From: JAXMCI01 sp046349435
Lineage (GTDB): Bacteria > Pseudomonadota > Alphaproteobacteria > Dongiales > Dongiaceae
Assembly: GCA_046349435.1 (NCBI GenBank)
Contig: JAXMCI010000034.1
Coordinates: 1 to 64,000, forward strand
Direction of reading: 5' to 3'
DNA length: 64,000 bases
Position numbers and translations under genes: made by a program. Positions 1 through 8,030 of this stretch are shown piece after piece. The notes beneath the pieces were generated by a model that saw nothing but the letters and a program-made list of their open reading frames with translations, was not told the DNA's origin and did no database searches. The stretch's first letter is position 1. The number at the start of each line of letters is the position of its first letter.

Positions 1-1625
1 TGCAGCTCGGCCAGCAGGTTGAGGATCGCCGCCTGGACCGAAACGTCGAGCGCCGAGGTCGGCTCGTCGCAGACCACCAGCCGCGGCTCGCCGGCGAACG
101 CGCAGGCGATCGCCAGCCGCTGCTTCAGCCCGCCCGAGAGCTGGCGCGGCTTGGCCGCCAGGTACCGCTCGGCGAGCCGGACCGAGGCGGCGAGCTCGGT
201 GGCGCGCCGGTCGCGCGCCGCTCCGCGCAGGCCGGACAGCTTGGCGATCGCCCGGCCCAGGATCGAGCGCGCGCTGCGCGAGCGGTTGAGCGCCGAATCG
301 GGGTTCTGGAAGACGATCTGCAGCGCCTTGACCTGGTCGGTGCTGCGCCGCGCCAGCCGCGCCGGCAAGGGTGCGCCGTCGAGCGACAGCCGGCTCTCCG
401 GGTCGGGGGCGACGATGCCGAGCAGCAGCCGGGCGAAGGTCGTCTTGCCGCTGCCCGACTCGCCGACCAGCCCGAGCGTCTCGCCGGCCCTGAGCTCGAG
501 GCTCACCTCGCGCAGCGCGGCGACCTGCTGGCCGCCGGTGCCGGCGAAGGTCTTGGACAGGCGCTCGACGGCGAGGATCGGCGGCCCGGCGGCGGGCCGC
601 GGCGCGGCGGGCGCCTCCGGCGGCACCAGCCGCGGCAGGCCCTGCGCCTCGTCGGGGAAGAGGCAGGCGCTGGCCCGGCCGCCCGGCAGCGGCGCCAGCG
701 GCGGCGTGGTCTCGCGGCAGGCCGGACGCGCCAGGCCGCAGCGCTCGGCGAAGACGCAGCCGGCCAGCGCGGCGCCGCCGGCCGCCGGAAGGAAGCCCGG
801 GATGGTGTCGAGCCGGCCCTGGTCCTTGCGCCGGCCGCCCCGCGGCAGGCAGCGCAGCAGCCCGACGGTGTAGGGGTGGCGCGGGTCGCCGAAGATCTCG
901 GCGGCGCTGCCCTCCTCGACCAGCCGCCCGGCATAGAGCACGCCGACCCGCTCGCACAGCCGCGAGACGACCGCGAGGTTGTGGCTGATGAAGAGGATCG
1001 CGGTGCCGAGCTCGTCGCGCAGCTGCTCGACGAGGTCGAGCACCTCGGCCTCGACGGTGACGTCGAGCCCGGTGGTCGGCTCGTCGAGGATCAGCAGCGC
1101 CGGGTCGTTGGCCAGCGCCATGGCGATGCAGGCGCGCTGCTGCATGCCGCCCGAGAGCTGGTGCGGGTAGCGCTGCATGACGCTGAGCGGGTCGGCGATG
1201 CGCACCTTGCGCAGCAGCGCCGCGGCGCGGTCGCGCGCCTCCTCGCGCGGCCGGCCGGCGAGCTCGAAGACCTCGGCGATCTGGCGGCCGACCCGGAGGC
1301 TCGGATTGAGCGCCCGGCCGGGGTCCTGGTAGACCATCGAGACCGAGCGGGCGCGCAGCGCGCGCAGCTCGGCGCGGTCGAGCCGCGCGATGTCGCGCCC
1401 GTCGACCAGCACCCGGCCGTGGGTGATGCGGCCGTTGCGCGGCAGGTAGCCGACCGCGGCCAGCGCCGCCGTCGACTTGCCGCAGCCCGATTCGCCGACC
1501 AGCCCGTAGGCCTCGCCGCGGCCGATGCGGAAGCTGAGGCGGCTCAGCACCGGCCGGTCGCGGCCGCGCACGCGATAGGCGACGTCGAGCGACTCGGCGA
1601 GCAGCGCGGGCGCCGGCTCGCTCAT
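1..1625 (-). CDS. Fused dipeptide/oligopeptide ABC importer ATPase (DppD-DppF type), 3' end cut by window edge
   Basis: Cytoplasmic ATPase that powers the importer encoded just upstream. About 541 codons are visible, starting at ATG 1625 inside an ATGA overlap with the DppC-like gene; the C-terminus runs off the left edge. Two complete ABC modules are joined in one chain. Module 1 has a Walker A at residues 44-52 (GESGCGKST), signature LSGGMQQR and Walker B LLILDEPT. It is followed by the cysteine-bearing linker typical of DppD-like proteins (CVFAERC). Module 2 has Walker A GESGSGKTT, signature LSGGLKQR and VVCDEPTSALD. GsiA-like proteins have this fused form. The transported substrate is not decided by the ATPase; the neighbouring allantoinase suggests a ureide or small peptide-like compound. 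Confidence 0.95.
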   Translation of the reverse strand, partial: MSEPAPALLAESLDVAYRVRGRDRPVLSRLSFRIGRGEAYGLVGESGCGKSTAALAAVGYLPRNGRITHGRVLVDGRDIARLDRAELRALRARSVSMVYQDPGRALNPSLRVGRQIAEVFELAGRPREEARDRAAALLRKVRIADPLSVMQRYPHQLSGGMQQRACIAMALANDPALLILDEPTTGLDVTVEAEVLDLVEQLRDELGTAILFISHNLAVVSRLCERVGVLYAGRLVEEGSAAEIFGDPRHPYTVGLLRCLPRGGRRKDQGRLDTIPGFLPAAGGAALAGCVFAERCGLARPACRETTPPLAPLPGGRASACLFPDEAQGLPRLVPPEAPAAPRPAAGPPILAVERLSKTFAGTGGQQVAALREVSLELRAGETLGLVGESGSGKTTFARLLLGIVAPDPESRLSLDGAPLPARLARRSTDQVKALQIVFQNPDSALNRSRSARSILGRAIAKLSGLRGAARDRRATELAASVRLAERYLAAKPRQLSGGLKQRLAIACAFAGEPRLVVCDEPTSALDVSVQAAILNLLAEL

Positions 1626-2512
1626 TGCTCGAAGGCGCCCTTGACGCCCTCGCTCACCAGGTTGAGGGCGACCACCAGGGAGACGATGGCGGCGGCGTTG
1701 GCCAGCACCGGCCACCAGAAGCCGCCCAGCACCAGCGTGTAGCTCTCGGAGATGGCGAGCCCCCAGTCGGCCGAGGGCGGCTGGATGCCGAAGCCGATGA
1801 AGCTGAGGGTCGCCACGGTGAAGACGGCGTAGCCCAGCCGCACCGTGGTCTCGACCAGCACCGGTCCCATGACGTTGGGCAGGATCTCGACGAACATGAT
1901 GCGCAGCGGCCCCTCGGCGCGCAGCCGCGCCGCGGTGACGTAGTCGAGGCCGGACTCCTGGATCACCGCGGCGCGCACGGTGCGCGCCACGTTGGGCGCG
2001 AAGGCGACGCCGATGACGACGATCACCGTCAGGTTGGAGGTGCCGAGCGCGACCAGGGCGAGCAGCGCGATGATGGTCAGCGGCACGGCGAGGAAGGCCT
2101 CGACCAGGCGGCTGACGACGTCGTCGACGATGCCGCGGAAATGGCCGCACACCAGCCCCAGCGCGGTGCCCAGCACGGTGCCGAGCAGGGTGGCGAGCGG
2201 CGCCACGGTCAGGATGTCGCGCGCGCCGATGACGACGCGCGAGAAGATGTCGCGGCCGAGCTGGTCGGTGCCGAACCAGTGCGTGCCGTCGGGCGGCTGC
2301 AGGGTGTTCATCAGGTCGTCGGCATAGGGGTCGAAGGGCACCAGCCGGCCGCCGACCAGCGCCGAGACGATCCAGACCAGGATGATGGCGAGCCCGACCA
2401 GCACCGAGGGCGAGCGCAGCAGCAGGCGCAGCCGCTCGGCGGCGACGCGCGGGGCGGCTTCCTCGGCCGCGCCGGCGGCGGTCCCCCCAGCGGTCCGGGC
2501 GGCCGCGGTCAC
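1622..2512 (-). CDS. Oligopeptide/dipeptide-type ABC permease (DppC-like)
   Basis: Inner-membrane permease subunit of the importer, 296 residues. The start is the GTG at 2512, which overlaps the stop of the DppB-like gene (GTGA); the open frame continues upstream only as a shadow. After a short Ala-rich N-terminus there is a first membrane segment (LVGLAIILVWIVSALVGG), the periplasmic DppC hallmark 'HWFGTDQLGRDIFSRV', and five further membrane segments. The EAA loop lies around 'RLRAEGPLRIMFVEILPN'. The length matches the family. It is translationally coupled on both sides (GTGA upstream, ATGA downstream), so the B, C and D/F subunits should be made in a fixed ratio. Confidence 0.95.
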   Translation of the reverse strand: MTAAARTAGGTAAGAAEEAAPRVAAERLRLLLRSPSVLVGLAIILVWIVSALVGGRLVPFDPYADDLMNTLQPPDGTHWFGTDQLGRDIFSRVVIGARDILTVAPLATLLGTVLGTALGLVCGHFRGIVDDVVSRLVEAFLAVPLTIIALLALVALGTSNLTVIVVIGVAFAPNVARTVRAAVIQESGLDYVTAARLRAEGPLRIMFVEILPNVMGPVLVETTVRLGYAVFTVATLSFIGFGIQPPSADWGLAISESYTLVLGGFWWPVLANAAAIVSLVVALNLVSEGVKGAFEQ

Positions 2513-3462
2513 TCGCCCGCTCCGAAGCGGATGCGCGGGTTGAGCAGGGCGTTGAGCAGGTCGACGATCAGCGTCACCACCGTGTAGATCAGCCCGACGG
2601 TCAGCACCCCGGCCTGCAGCATCGGCAGGTCCTTGGCGTTGGCCGCCGTGTAGATCAGGCTGCCGATCCCCTGGTAGCGGAACAGGATCTCGATCACCAC
2701 CAGCCCGCCGATCATGTAGCCGGTCTGCGAGCCGATCACCGCCAGCGTCGGCAGCAGCGCGTTGCGCAGCACGTGGCGCCACAGCACGATGCGGGTGGGC
2801 AGGCCCTTGAGCACGGCGGTGCGGGTGTAGTCGGCCTCCAGCGCCTCGATCGTGCCGGCCCGCGCCATGCGCGAGATGTAGCCGAACAGCACGAAGACCA
2901 GCGGGATCGAGGGCAGGATGAGGTGGTAGAGCTGGCCGAAGAAGCCGGCCTTGACCGGCCAGGTCGCCGAGATCGGCAGCCAGCGCAGCCAGACCCCGAA
3001 GATCATGATCACCACCAGGCCGCTGACGAACTCGGGCACCACCGTGCCGCTGAGGCCGACCAGGCTGAGGATGCGGTCGAGCGGCCGTCCGACATGCAGC
3101 GCGGACACGACCCCGGCGAAGAGGCTGAGCGGCACGACGATCAGGAAGGCGACGCCGGCCAGCTTCAGCGAATGCAGCAGCGCGTCGGCCATGAAGGGGG
3201 CGATCGGCCGGCGCAGCGCCAGCGACATGCCGAGGTCGCCCTGCACGAAATGGCTGATCCAGTCCCAGTACTGCACGACCAGCGGCCGGTCGACGCCGAG
3301 CTGGTGATTGAGCACCTGGACCGCGCGCTCGTCGGCGAGCGGCCCGAGGATGGCCCGCCCGACGTCGCCAGGCAGCAGCTGCGCGCCGACGAACACGATC
3401 AGGCTGAGCAGCCACAGCGTGACCAGCGACAGCCCGAGGCGGCGGAGCAGCGCCTTCAGCAT
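2509..3462 (-). CDS. Oligopeptide/dipeptide-type ABC permease (DppB-like)
   Basis: First permease subunit of the importer, 317 residues, starting MLKALLRRLGLSLVTLWLLS with the usual N-terminal membrane helix. The DppB-type periplasmic segment 'LLPGDVGRAILGPLADE' follows, then 'QYWDWISHFVQGDLGMSL' and five more membrane helices. The EAA-type loop is near 'VLKGLPTRIVLWRHVLRNALLP'. It pairs with the DppC-like subunit that starts inside its stop codon. It is separated from the upstream binding-protein gene by about 180 bp holding a dispersed palindromic repeat, so transcription through this gap may be attenuated. That would give more binding protein than permease. Confidence 0.95.
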   Translation of the reverse strand: MLKALLRRLGLSLVTLWLLSLIVFVGAQLLPGDVGRAILGPLADERAVQVLNHQLGVDRPLVVQYWDWISHFVQGDLGMSLALRRPIAPFMADALLHSLKLAGVAFLIVVPLSLFAGVVSALHVGRPLDRILSLVGLSGTVVPEFVSGLVVIMIFGVWLRWLPISATWPVKAGFFGQLYHLILPSIPLVFVLFGYISRMARAGTIEALEADYTRTAVLKGLPTRIVLWRHVLRNALLPTLAVIGSQTGYMIGGLVVIEILFRYQGIGSLIYTAANAKDLPMLQAGVLTVGLIYTVVTLIVDLLNALLNPRIRFGAGE

Positions 3463-3473
3463 CGGGAGATGTT

Positions 3474-3589
3474 CCCTCTCCCGCGCGAGCGGGAGAGGGA
3501 GGGGCCCGTCGCGTCAGCGACGGGAGGGTGAGGGCATCGACGCGGCGCGACCCTCACCCCGATCCTCCCCCGCAGGCGGGAGAGAGGGC
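3474..3589. repeat. Dispersed palindromic repeat, family 1 copy A
   Basis: Three nested hairpins fill the gap between the binding-protein and DppB-like genes. They are a CCCTCTCCCGC/GCGGGAGAGGG stem at 3474-3499, a GGGTGAGGG/CCCTCACCC pair around 3532-3560, and a CTCCCCCGC/GCGGGAGAG stem at the right end. A second copy with the same order lies at 45331-45437. Elements of this kind are common between genes of GC-rich alphaproteobacteria. Here it may act as an mRNA-stabilising or attenuating structure downstream of the binding-protein gene. Confidence 0.75.
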
Positions 3590-3644
3590 GATGAGGCGGT
3601 CGGCCGCGCCGACGCTCCGGCATCGTGTCCTGCTGCCTCGCCGC

Positions 3645-5303
3645 TCAGGCGAAGTAGGCCTGCGAGAAGAACAGCCGGTTGGCCACCGGCATGACGCCCT
3701 TCAGGTTCTTCTTCAGCGGCACCAGGTAGTCGAAGAAGTAGCCGAAGATGATCGGCGTCTCGTCGAGCAGCAGGGTCTGGATCTGGGTCGCCGCCGCCTT
3801 CTGGCCGGCGAGGTCGCGCGCCTTGATGTAGCTGGCGACCAGCCCGTCATAGGTCGGGTTCTTGAAGTGCGCCGAGTTCCACGAGCCGTCGCTCAGCAGC
3901 GGCGCCGAGAGGAACACGTTGGGCACGCCGCGATGGCCGTAGTCGGTGATGCCGAGCGTCGAATCGAGCCAGTCGGACTGGCCGTACACCGCCTTGCCGT
4001 AATAGGCGTCCATCGCCTCGACGTTGAGCTCGATGTCCACGCCGATCGCCTTGGCGGCGTTCTGGATGAGGATCGCGTAGTCCGGGATCTCGAGGTACTT
4101 GAGCGTCGTCAGCTTGACCTTGAAGCCGTCCGGCTTGCCGGCGGCGGCGAGCAGCTGCTTGGCCTTGGCGATGTCGATGTCGCGCTGCGGGATCGACTGG
4201 TCGGTCGAGGGGAAGAGCGGCGCGAACGGGCTGTCGTTGCCGAGCGAGGCGCGGCCCTTGAACAGGCCGGCGACGATCTTCTTGCGGTCGAGCGTCAGCG
4301 CCAGGGCCTGGCGCACCCGCTTGTCGGTGAAGGGCTCCATGTCGGTGCGCATGTGCACCTGCTGGTGGCCGACGCTCTTGATGCTCATGACCTCGAGGTT
4401 GGGGTCGCCGAACAGCGTCTGGGCGTAGTGCATCGGGATCTGGCTGATGATGTCGGCCTGGTCGCCCTGCAGCGCCAGCACCTCGGCCGGGATGTCGGCG
4501 AAGAAGGAGAACTCGACCCGGTCGGGCAGCACCTTCGGGCCCCAGTAGCCGTCGTTGCGCACGAAGCTGGCGCCGACCTTGGGCGTGTACTTCTCGAGCT
4601 TGAACGGCCCGGTGCCGTCGAAGGTCTTCTCGAAGTCCCCGGCATAGGTCGAGGGCAGGATGATGGCGTTGTAGTTGTCGGAGGAGACGAGGTAGGGGAA
4701 GTTGCCGTTCGGCGCGTCGAGGTGGAACGCCACCGTGTGGTCGTCGACCTTGCGGGTGCCGCCCTTCGACAGCACGCCCTTGAAGGCCGACAGCGCGTTG
4801 GAGGAGTTGGCCGGGTCGGCCAGCCGCTCGATGGTGGCGACGACGTCGCCGGCGTCGAGCGTCTTGCCGCTGTGGAACTTGACGTTCTGGCGGATCTTGA
4901 AGGTCCACACCGTGGCGTCGTCGTTCGACGACCAGCTCTCGGCCAGCACCGGGATCAGCACCAGGTCGGGGCCGTTGATCGTCAGGAACTCGCCGGTCTG
5001 GTGGAGCAGCAGCAGGCCGCCATTGTCGGCGATGGTCACCGGATCGATGGCGCCGGCCGGCACCTGCACGGCGGCGCGGATGGTGGCGCCCGGCGTGCCG
5101 GCGGCGCGCGCCTGGCGCGGCAGGCCGAGGCCGGCCGCGCCGGCGATGCCGCCGAGCAGCGGCAGCGACAGGCCGAGCAGGCTGCCGTGCCGCAGGAAGT
5201 CGCGGCGGCTGGCGCGCCCGGCGAGCAGCATGTCGACGAGGTCGTTCTCGACCGCGCCCATGCCGCGCCGCGCGCGATCGATCGATCGGGTGTCTCTGGC
5301 CAT
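3645..5303 (-). CDS. Tat-exported ABC-transporter substrate-binding protein (SBP family 5, DppA/OppA-like)
   Basis: Periplasmic solute-binding protein of the importer, 552 residues. The start ATG 5303 is chosen because GGAG lies just upstream and because the protein then begins with a twin-arginine signal (SRRDFLRHGSLLGLSLPLLG, RR at 33-34, likely cleavage near residue 68). The mature part is a family-5 protein with 'AESWSSNDDATVWTFKIRQNVKFHSGKTLDAGDVV', here read in two pieces as the family motifs WTFKIRQNVKFHSG and AGDVVATIERL. The length is as expected. Export folded through Tat is usual for alphaproteobacterial family-5 proteins. It is 65 bp downstream of puuE on the same strand. Substrate unknown; ureides, small amides and peptides are all possible. 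Confidence 0.93.
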   Translation of the reverse strand: MARDTRSIDRARRGMGAVENDLVDMLLAGRASRRDFLRHGSLLGLSLPLLGGIAGAAGLGLPRQARAAGTPGATIRAAVQVPAGAIDPVTIADNGGLLLLHQTGEFLTINGPDLVLIPVLAESWSSNDDATVWTFKIRQNVKFHSGKTLDAGDVVATIERLADPANSSNALSAFKGVLSKGGTRKVDDHTVAFHLDAPNGNFPYLVSSDNYNAIILPSTYAGDFEKTFDGTGPFKLEKYTPKVGASFVRNDGYWGPKVLPDRVEFSFFADIPAEVLALQGDQADIISQIPMHYAQTLFGDPNLEVMSIKSVGHQQVHMRTDMEPFTDKRVRQALALTLDRKKIVAGLFKGRASLGNDSPFAPLFPSTDQSIPQRDIDIAKAKQLLAAAGKPDGFKVKLTTLKYLEIPDYAILIQNAAKAIGVDIELNVEAMDAYYGKAVYGQSDWLDSTLGITDYGHRGVPNVFLSAPLLSDGSWNSAHFKNPTYDGLVASYIKARDLAGQKAAATQIQTLLLDETPIIFGYFFDYLVPLKKNLKGVMPVANRLFFSQAYFA

Positions 5304-5368
5304 CTTGCCGTCTCCTGTTGCTGTCCGGCGCCGGCGTCCGGCCGGCCCGGTTGGTTGCCCCGAGGCTA

Positions 5369-6331
5369 TCACGTGCCGGGGGAATTCGGTCCAGTCGATC
5401 CGTCCGTCCGGCCCGGCCCGTCCGCCCCGCCCGGCGGGTGGTGCGCCGCCCAGTGGCGCGCGACCTCCTCGCGCCGGCAGATCCAGACCCGGTCGTGCGC
5501 CAGCACGTGGTCGAGGAAGCGCGTCACCAGCCCGATCCGGCCGGGCCGGCCGATCAGCCGGCAATGCAGGCTGACGGTCATCAGCTTGGGGTGGGTGGCG
5601 CCCTCGCGGTAGAGCGCGTCGAAGCTGTCCTTCAGGTACTGCAGCGCGTGCTCGACCGTCGGCAGGTCCTGGTTGCGGGCCATGCGGCTGTCGTTGGTGT
5701 CGAAGGCGTGCGGCACGACGAGGTGCGGCCTGCCGGCGACCTCGACCCAGTAGGGCAGGTCGTCGTTGTAGGCGTCGCTGTCGTAGAGGAAGCCGCCCTC
5801 CTCGACCACCAGCCGGCGGGTGTTGGCGCTGAACCGCCCGGTGTACCAGCCGACCGGCCGCCGCCCGGTCAGCCGCTCGATGATCTCGACCGACTGCCGG
5901 ATGTGGGCGCGCTCGGTCGCCTCGTCGACGCCGTCATAGTCGATCCAGCGCCAGCCATGGGGGACGAAGTCGCAGCCCATCGCGGCGGCGCGCTCGGCCA
6001 CCTTCGGGTTCTGCGCCAGCGCCAGCCCGACGGCATAGAGGGTCGGCGTGACGCCGCGCTCGCGGAAGCCGTCGAGCACGCGCCAGACGCCGACCCGGGC
6101 GCCGTACTCGTACATCGACTCCATCAGGTAGTCGCGCGCGCCCTGCTTGGGCGGCCCGACGCCGACCTCCGAGAGGATCGACTCGGCATGCGGGTCGCCG
6201 TTCAGCAGGCAGTACTCGGCGCCTTCCTCGTAGTTGACCACGAAGTTGACCGCGATCCGCGCCCCGCCCGGCCAGCGCACCGCCGGCGGCGACCCGCCAT
6301 AGCCGATCAGGTCGCGCGCCGGCCCGGTCAT
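5369..6331 (-). CDS. puuE: PuuE-type allantoinase (polysaccharide-deacetylase fold)
   Basis: Predicted to open the hydantoin ring of (S)-allantoin to allantoate in purine-ring catabolism, in the cytoplasm. 320 residues from ATG 6331; an open frame continues upstream but only as the shadow of the divergent gene. Family-specific stretches are clear: 'RDLIGYGGSPP', 'VNYEEGAEYCLLNGD', 'SMYEYGARVGVWR', 'HGWRWIDYDGVDE', 'GWYTGRFSANTRRLVVEEGG', 'YDSDAYNDDLPYWVEV' and 'SLHCRLIGRPGR'. These match cofactor-independent PuuE allantoinases of Pseudomonas closely. It appears to be the first intact gene of the importer operon, so the imported compound may be allantoin or a related ureide. No transthyretin-like or ureidoglycolate genes are present here. 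Confidence 0.88.
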   Translation of the reverse strand: MTGPARDLIGYGGSPPAVRWPGGARIAVNFVVNYEEGAEYCLLNGDPHAESILSEVGVGPPKQGARDYLMESMYEYGARVGVWRVLDGFRERGVTPTLYAVGLALAQNPKVAERAAAMGCDFVPHGWRWIDYDGVDEATERAHIRQSVEIIERLTGRRPVGWYTGRFSANTRRLVVEEGGFLYDSDAYNDDLPYWVEVAGRPHLVVPHAFDTNDSRMARNQDLPTVEHALQYLKDSFDALYREGATHPKLMTVSLHCRLIGRPGRIGLVTRFLDHVLAHDRVWICRREEVARHWAAHHPPGGADGPGRTDGSTGPNSPGT

Positions 6332-6374
6332 GCGCGCCGCCCGGCCCCCGAGGCCGTCATGCGGCGTCGCCGGC

Positions 6375-6524
6375 TCACTCGTTCGGGACCTCGCAGAGCT
6401 TGCCCTGGTGCCAGACCGGCCCTTCGGGGAACCACGCGTCGGGGTTGATGACCTTGATCTCGCCGGCGGCGGCCGGCGCGGCGAGGGCGGCTCACAGGAA
6501 CAGCCCGAGCACGAAGCGTCGCAT
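6375..6524 (-). pseudogene. Remnant of a secreted SMP-30/gluconolactonase-like gene
   Basis: A good Shine-Dalgarno (GGGGAGAGAGAGCG) precedes ATG 6524. The reading is MRRFVLGLFL, then an in-frame TGA, then a continuing signal-peptide-like and mature start with 'GEIKVINPDAWFPEGPVWHQ', ending at a second TGA at 6375. The 'P-E-G-P-V-W' block is the N-terminal signature of the SMP-30/gluconolactonase/LRE beta-propeller family; the rest of that fold (some 250 residues) is missing. It sits at the head of the puuE-importer operon and was probably its original first gene. Family assignment rests on about 20 residues and is tentative. Confidence 0.55.
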
Positions 6525-6614
6525 CGCTCTCTCTCCCCTGCTGTGAACGCGAGCCCCCGTCGCCGCCGGATTGCCCCCTGGCGGCCGGCTCGTTGCCGAG
6601 CCTCGAGCGCTACT

Positions 6615-6628
6615 GTATCCATGGATCC
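6615..6628. promoter_or_regulatory. Candidate operator GTATCCATGGATCC in the divergent promoter
   Basis: This 14-bp motif contains a perfect ATCCATGGAT palindrome. It lies between the divergent SMP-30 remnant/puuE/importer operon and the amidohydrolase gene, 37-50 bp before the latter's ATG. A near-identical motif (12 of 14 bases) occurs at 10829-10842 upstream of the local GntR gene. Autoregulation plus control of the divergent operons by that regulator is the inference. Confidence 0.45.
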
Positions 6629-6664
6629 AACTGCCTTCAACGGGCTTGCTCGGAGCGCGATGGG

Positions 6665-8008
6665 ATGCTCGATCTTGTGATCCGCGGCGGCATCGTGGTC
6701 GGTCCCGACGGCCAGGCGCCGGCCGATCTGGCGATCGCCGATGGCCGTGTCGCGGCGCTGCTGCCGCCGGGCGCCCCGGCCGAGGCGGCGCGCACGCTGG
6801 ACGCCGCCGGCAGGCTGCTGATGCCCGGGCTGGTCGATGCGCACGCCCATTTCCGCGAGCCCGGCCTGACCCACAAGGAGGACTTCGCCAGCGGCAGCCG
6901 GGCCGCCATCGCCGGCGGCGTCACCACGGTGCTGGTGATGCCGACCGACGAGCCCTGGACCGAGACCGGGGCCGAGTATCTCGCCAAGCGGGCGCTCGCC
7001 GCGGGCCGCATCCATTGCGAGATCGGGCTGCAGGTGGCGCTCGGCCGCGAACTGCGCGATCTCGAGCGGCTGGCCGCGGAGGGCGCCGTCTCCTTCGAGC
7101 TCTTCACCAACGACGTGCCGGACCGGTTCCTGCACGCCGACGCCGCGGCCATGGAGCGCGCCATGGCGGCGGTGCGCGCGGTGGGCGCCACCGTGGCGGT
7201 CTCGCCGGGCGACCAGGGCGTGCTGGCGCAACGGCTGGCGGCGCTCGCCGGCGCCGCCGACGTCGACGCCTTCGTCGCCTCGCGGCCGCCGCTCGGCGAG
7301 GCGGCCGGCATCGCCCGCGCCGCGGTCGCGGCGGCGGCCACCGGGGCGCGCGTCCATGTCCGCCAGACCGGCTCGGCGCTCGGCATCGCCACCTTCCGCC
7401 GGCTCAAGGACCTCGCCGACCTGTCGATCGAGACCTCGCCGCAATGCCTGCTCTACGACCGCGCCGCCTATGCCCGCTTCGGCCGCTGGATCAAGGCCTC
7501 GCCGCCGCTGCGCGAGCCGGCCGACCGCGAGGCGCTGGTGGCGGCGCTGGCCGACGGCACCATCGACATGGTGGCGACCGACCACGCGCCGCACGCCCGC
7601 GCCGAGAAGCTGGAGGCGGGGAGCTTCATGGCGGTGCCCGGTGGCATGCCGGGGGTGCAGACCCTGCTGCCGGCGCTGCTCCACCTGGTGGCGCGGGGCG
7701 TGATCGGCCTGCCGCGGCTGGTCCAGCTCGCCGCGACCGCCCCGGCGGAGCGCTTCGGCCTGGGCCGCCGCAAGGGCCGGCTGGCGCCCGGCTGCGACGC
7801 CGACCTGATCGTGCTCGATCCGGGCGGCCTTACCGTGGTGCGCGACGCCGACCAGCTGAGCCGCGGCGGCTACACCGTCTTCGACGGGCTCGAGGTGCCG
7901 TTCGCGCTGGAGCGGGTGCTGCTGCGCGGCATCGAGGCGGTGGGGTCCGGCGGCGTGTCGACGACGCCCTGCGGCCTGGTGCTCGCGGCGGAGCGGCGCG
8001 CGGCGTGA
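6665..8008 (+). CDS. Dihydroorotase/allantoinase-like amidohydrolase with a degenerate metal site
   Basis: 447 residues, ATG 6665 with GGAG upstream. The amidohydrolase fold is clear: 'MPGLVDAHAHFREPG' with metal ligands H60 and H62, 'KEDFASGSRAAIAGGVTTV', and 'ATDHAPH' with catalytic D306. Other ligands of the binuclear site are replaced. The carboxylated lysine position reads SFELF (E145). The HVCH position reads HVRQ (Q234). The CPH position reads SPQ (Q260). Family knowledge says the full set is needed for a two-metal centre, so this may be a mononuclear enzyme, act on a different cyclic amide, or have a non-catalytic role. Divergent from the PuuE/importer operon. Confidence 0.8.
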   Translation: MLDLVIRGGIVVGPDGQAPADLAIADGRVAALLPPGAPAEAARTLDAAGRLLMPGLVDAHAHFREPGLTHKEDFASGSRAAIAGGVTTVLVMPTDEPWTETGAEYLAKRALAAGRIHCEIGLQVALGRELRDLERLAAEGAVSFELFTNDVPDRFLHADAAAMERAMAAVRAVGATVAVSPGDQGVLAQRLAALAGAADVDAFVASRPPLGEAAGIARAAVAAAATGARVHVRQTGSALGIATFRRLKDLADLSIETSPQCLLYDRAAYARFGRWIKASPPLREPADREALVAALADGTIDMVATDHAPHARAEKLEAGSFMAVPGGMPGVQTLLPALLHLVARGVIGLPRLVQLAATAPAERFGLGRRKGRLAPGCDADLIVLDPGGLTVVRDADQLSRGGYTVFDGLEVPFALERVLLRGIEAVGSGGVSTTPCGLVLAAERRAA

Positions 8009-8030
8009 GCCGGGCGGCCGCCGGCCGTCG

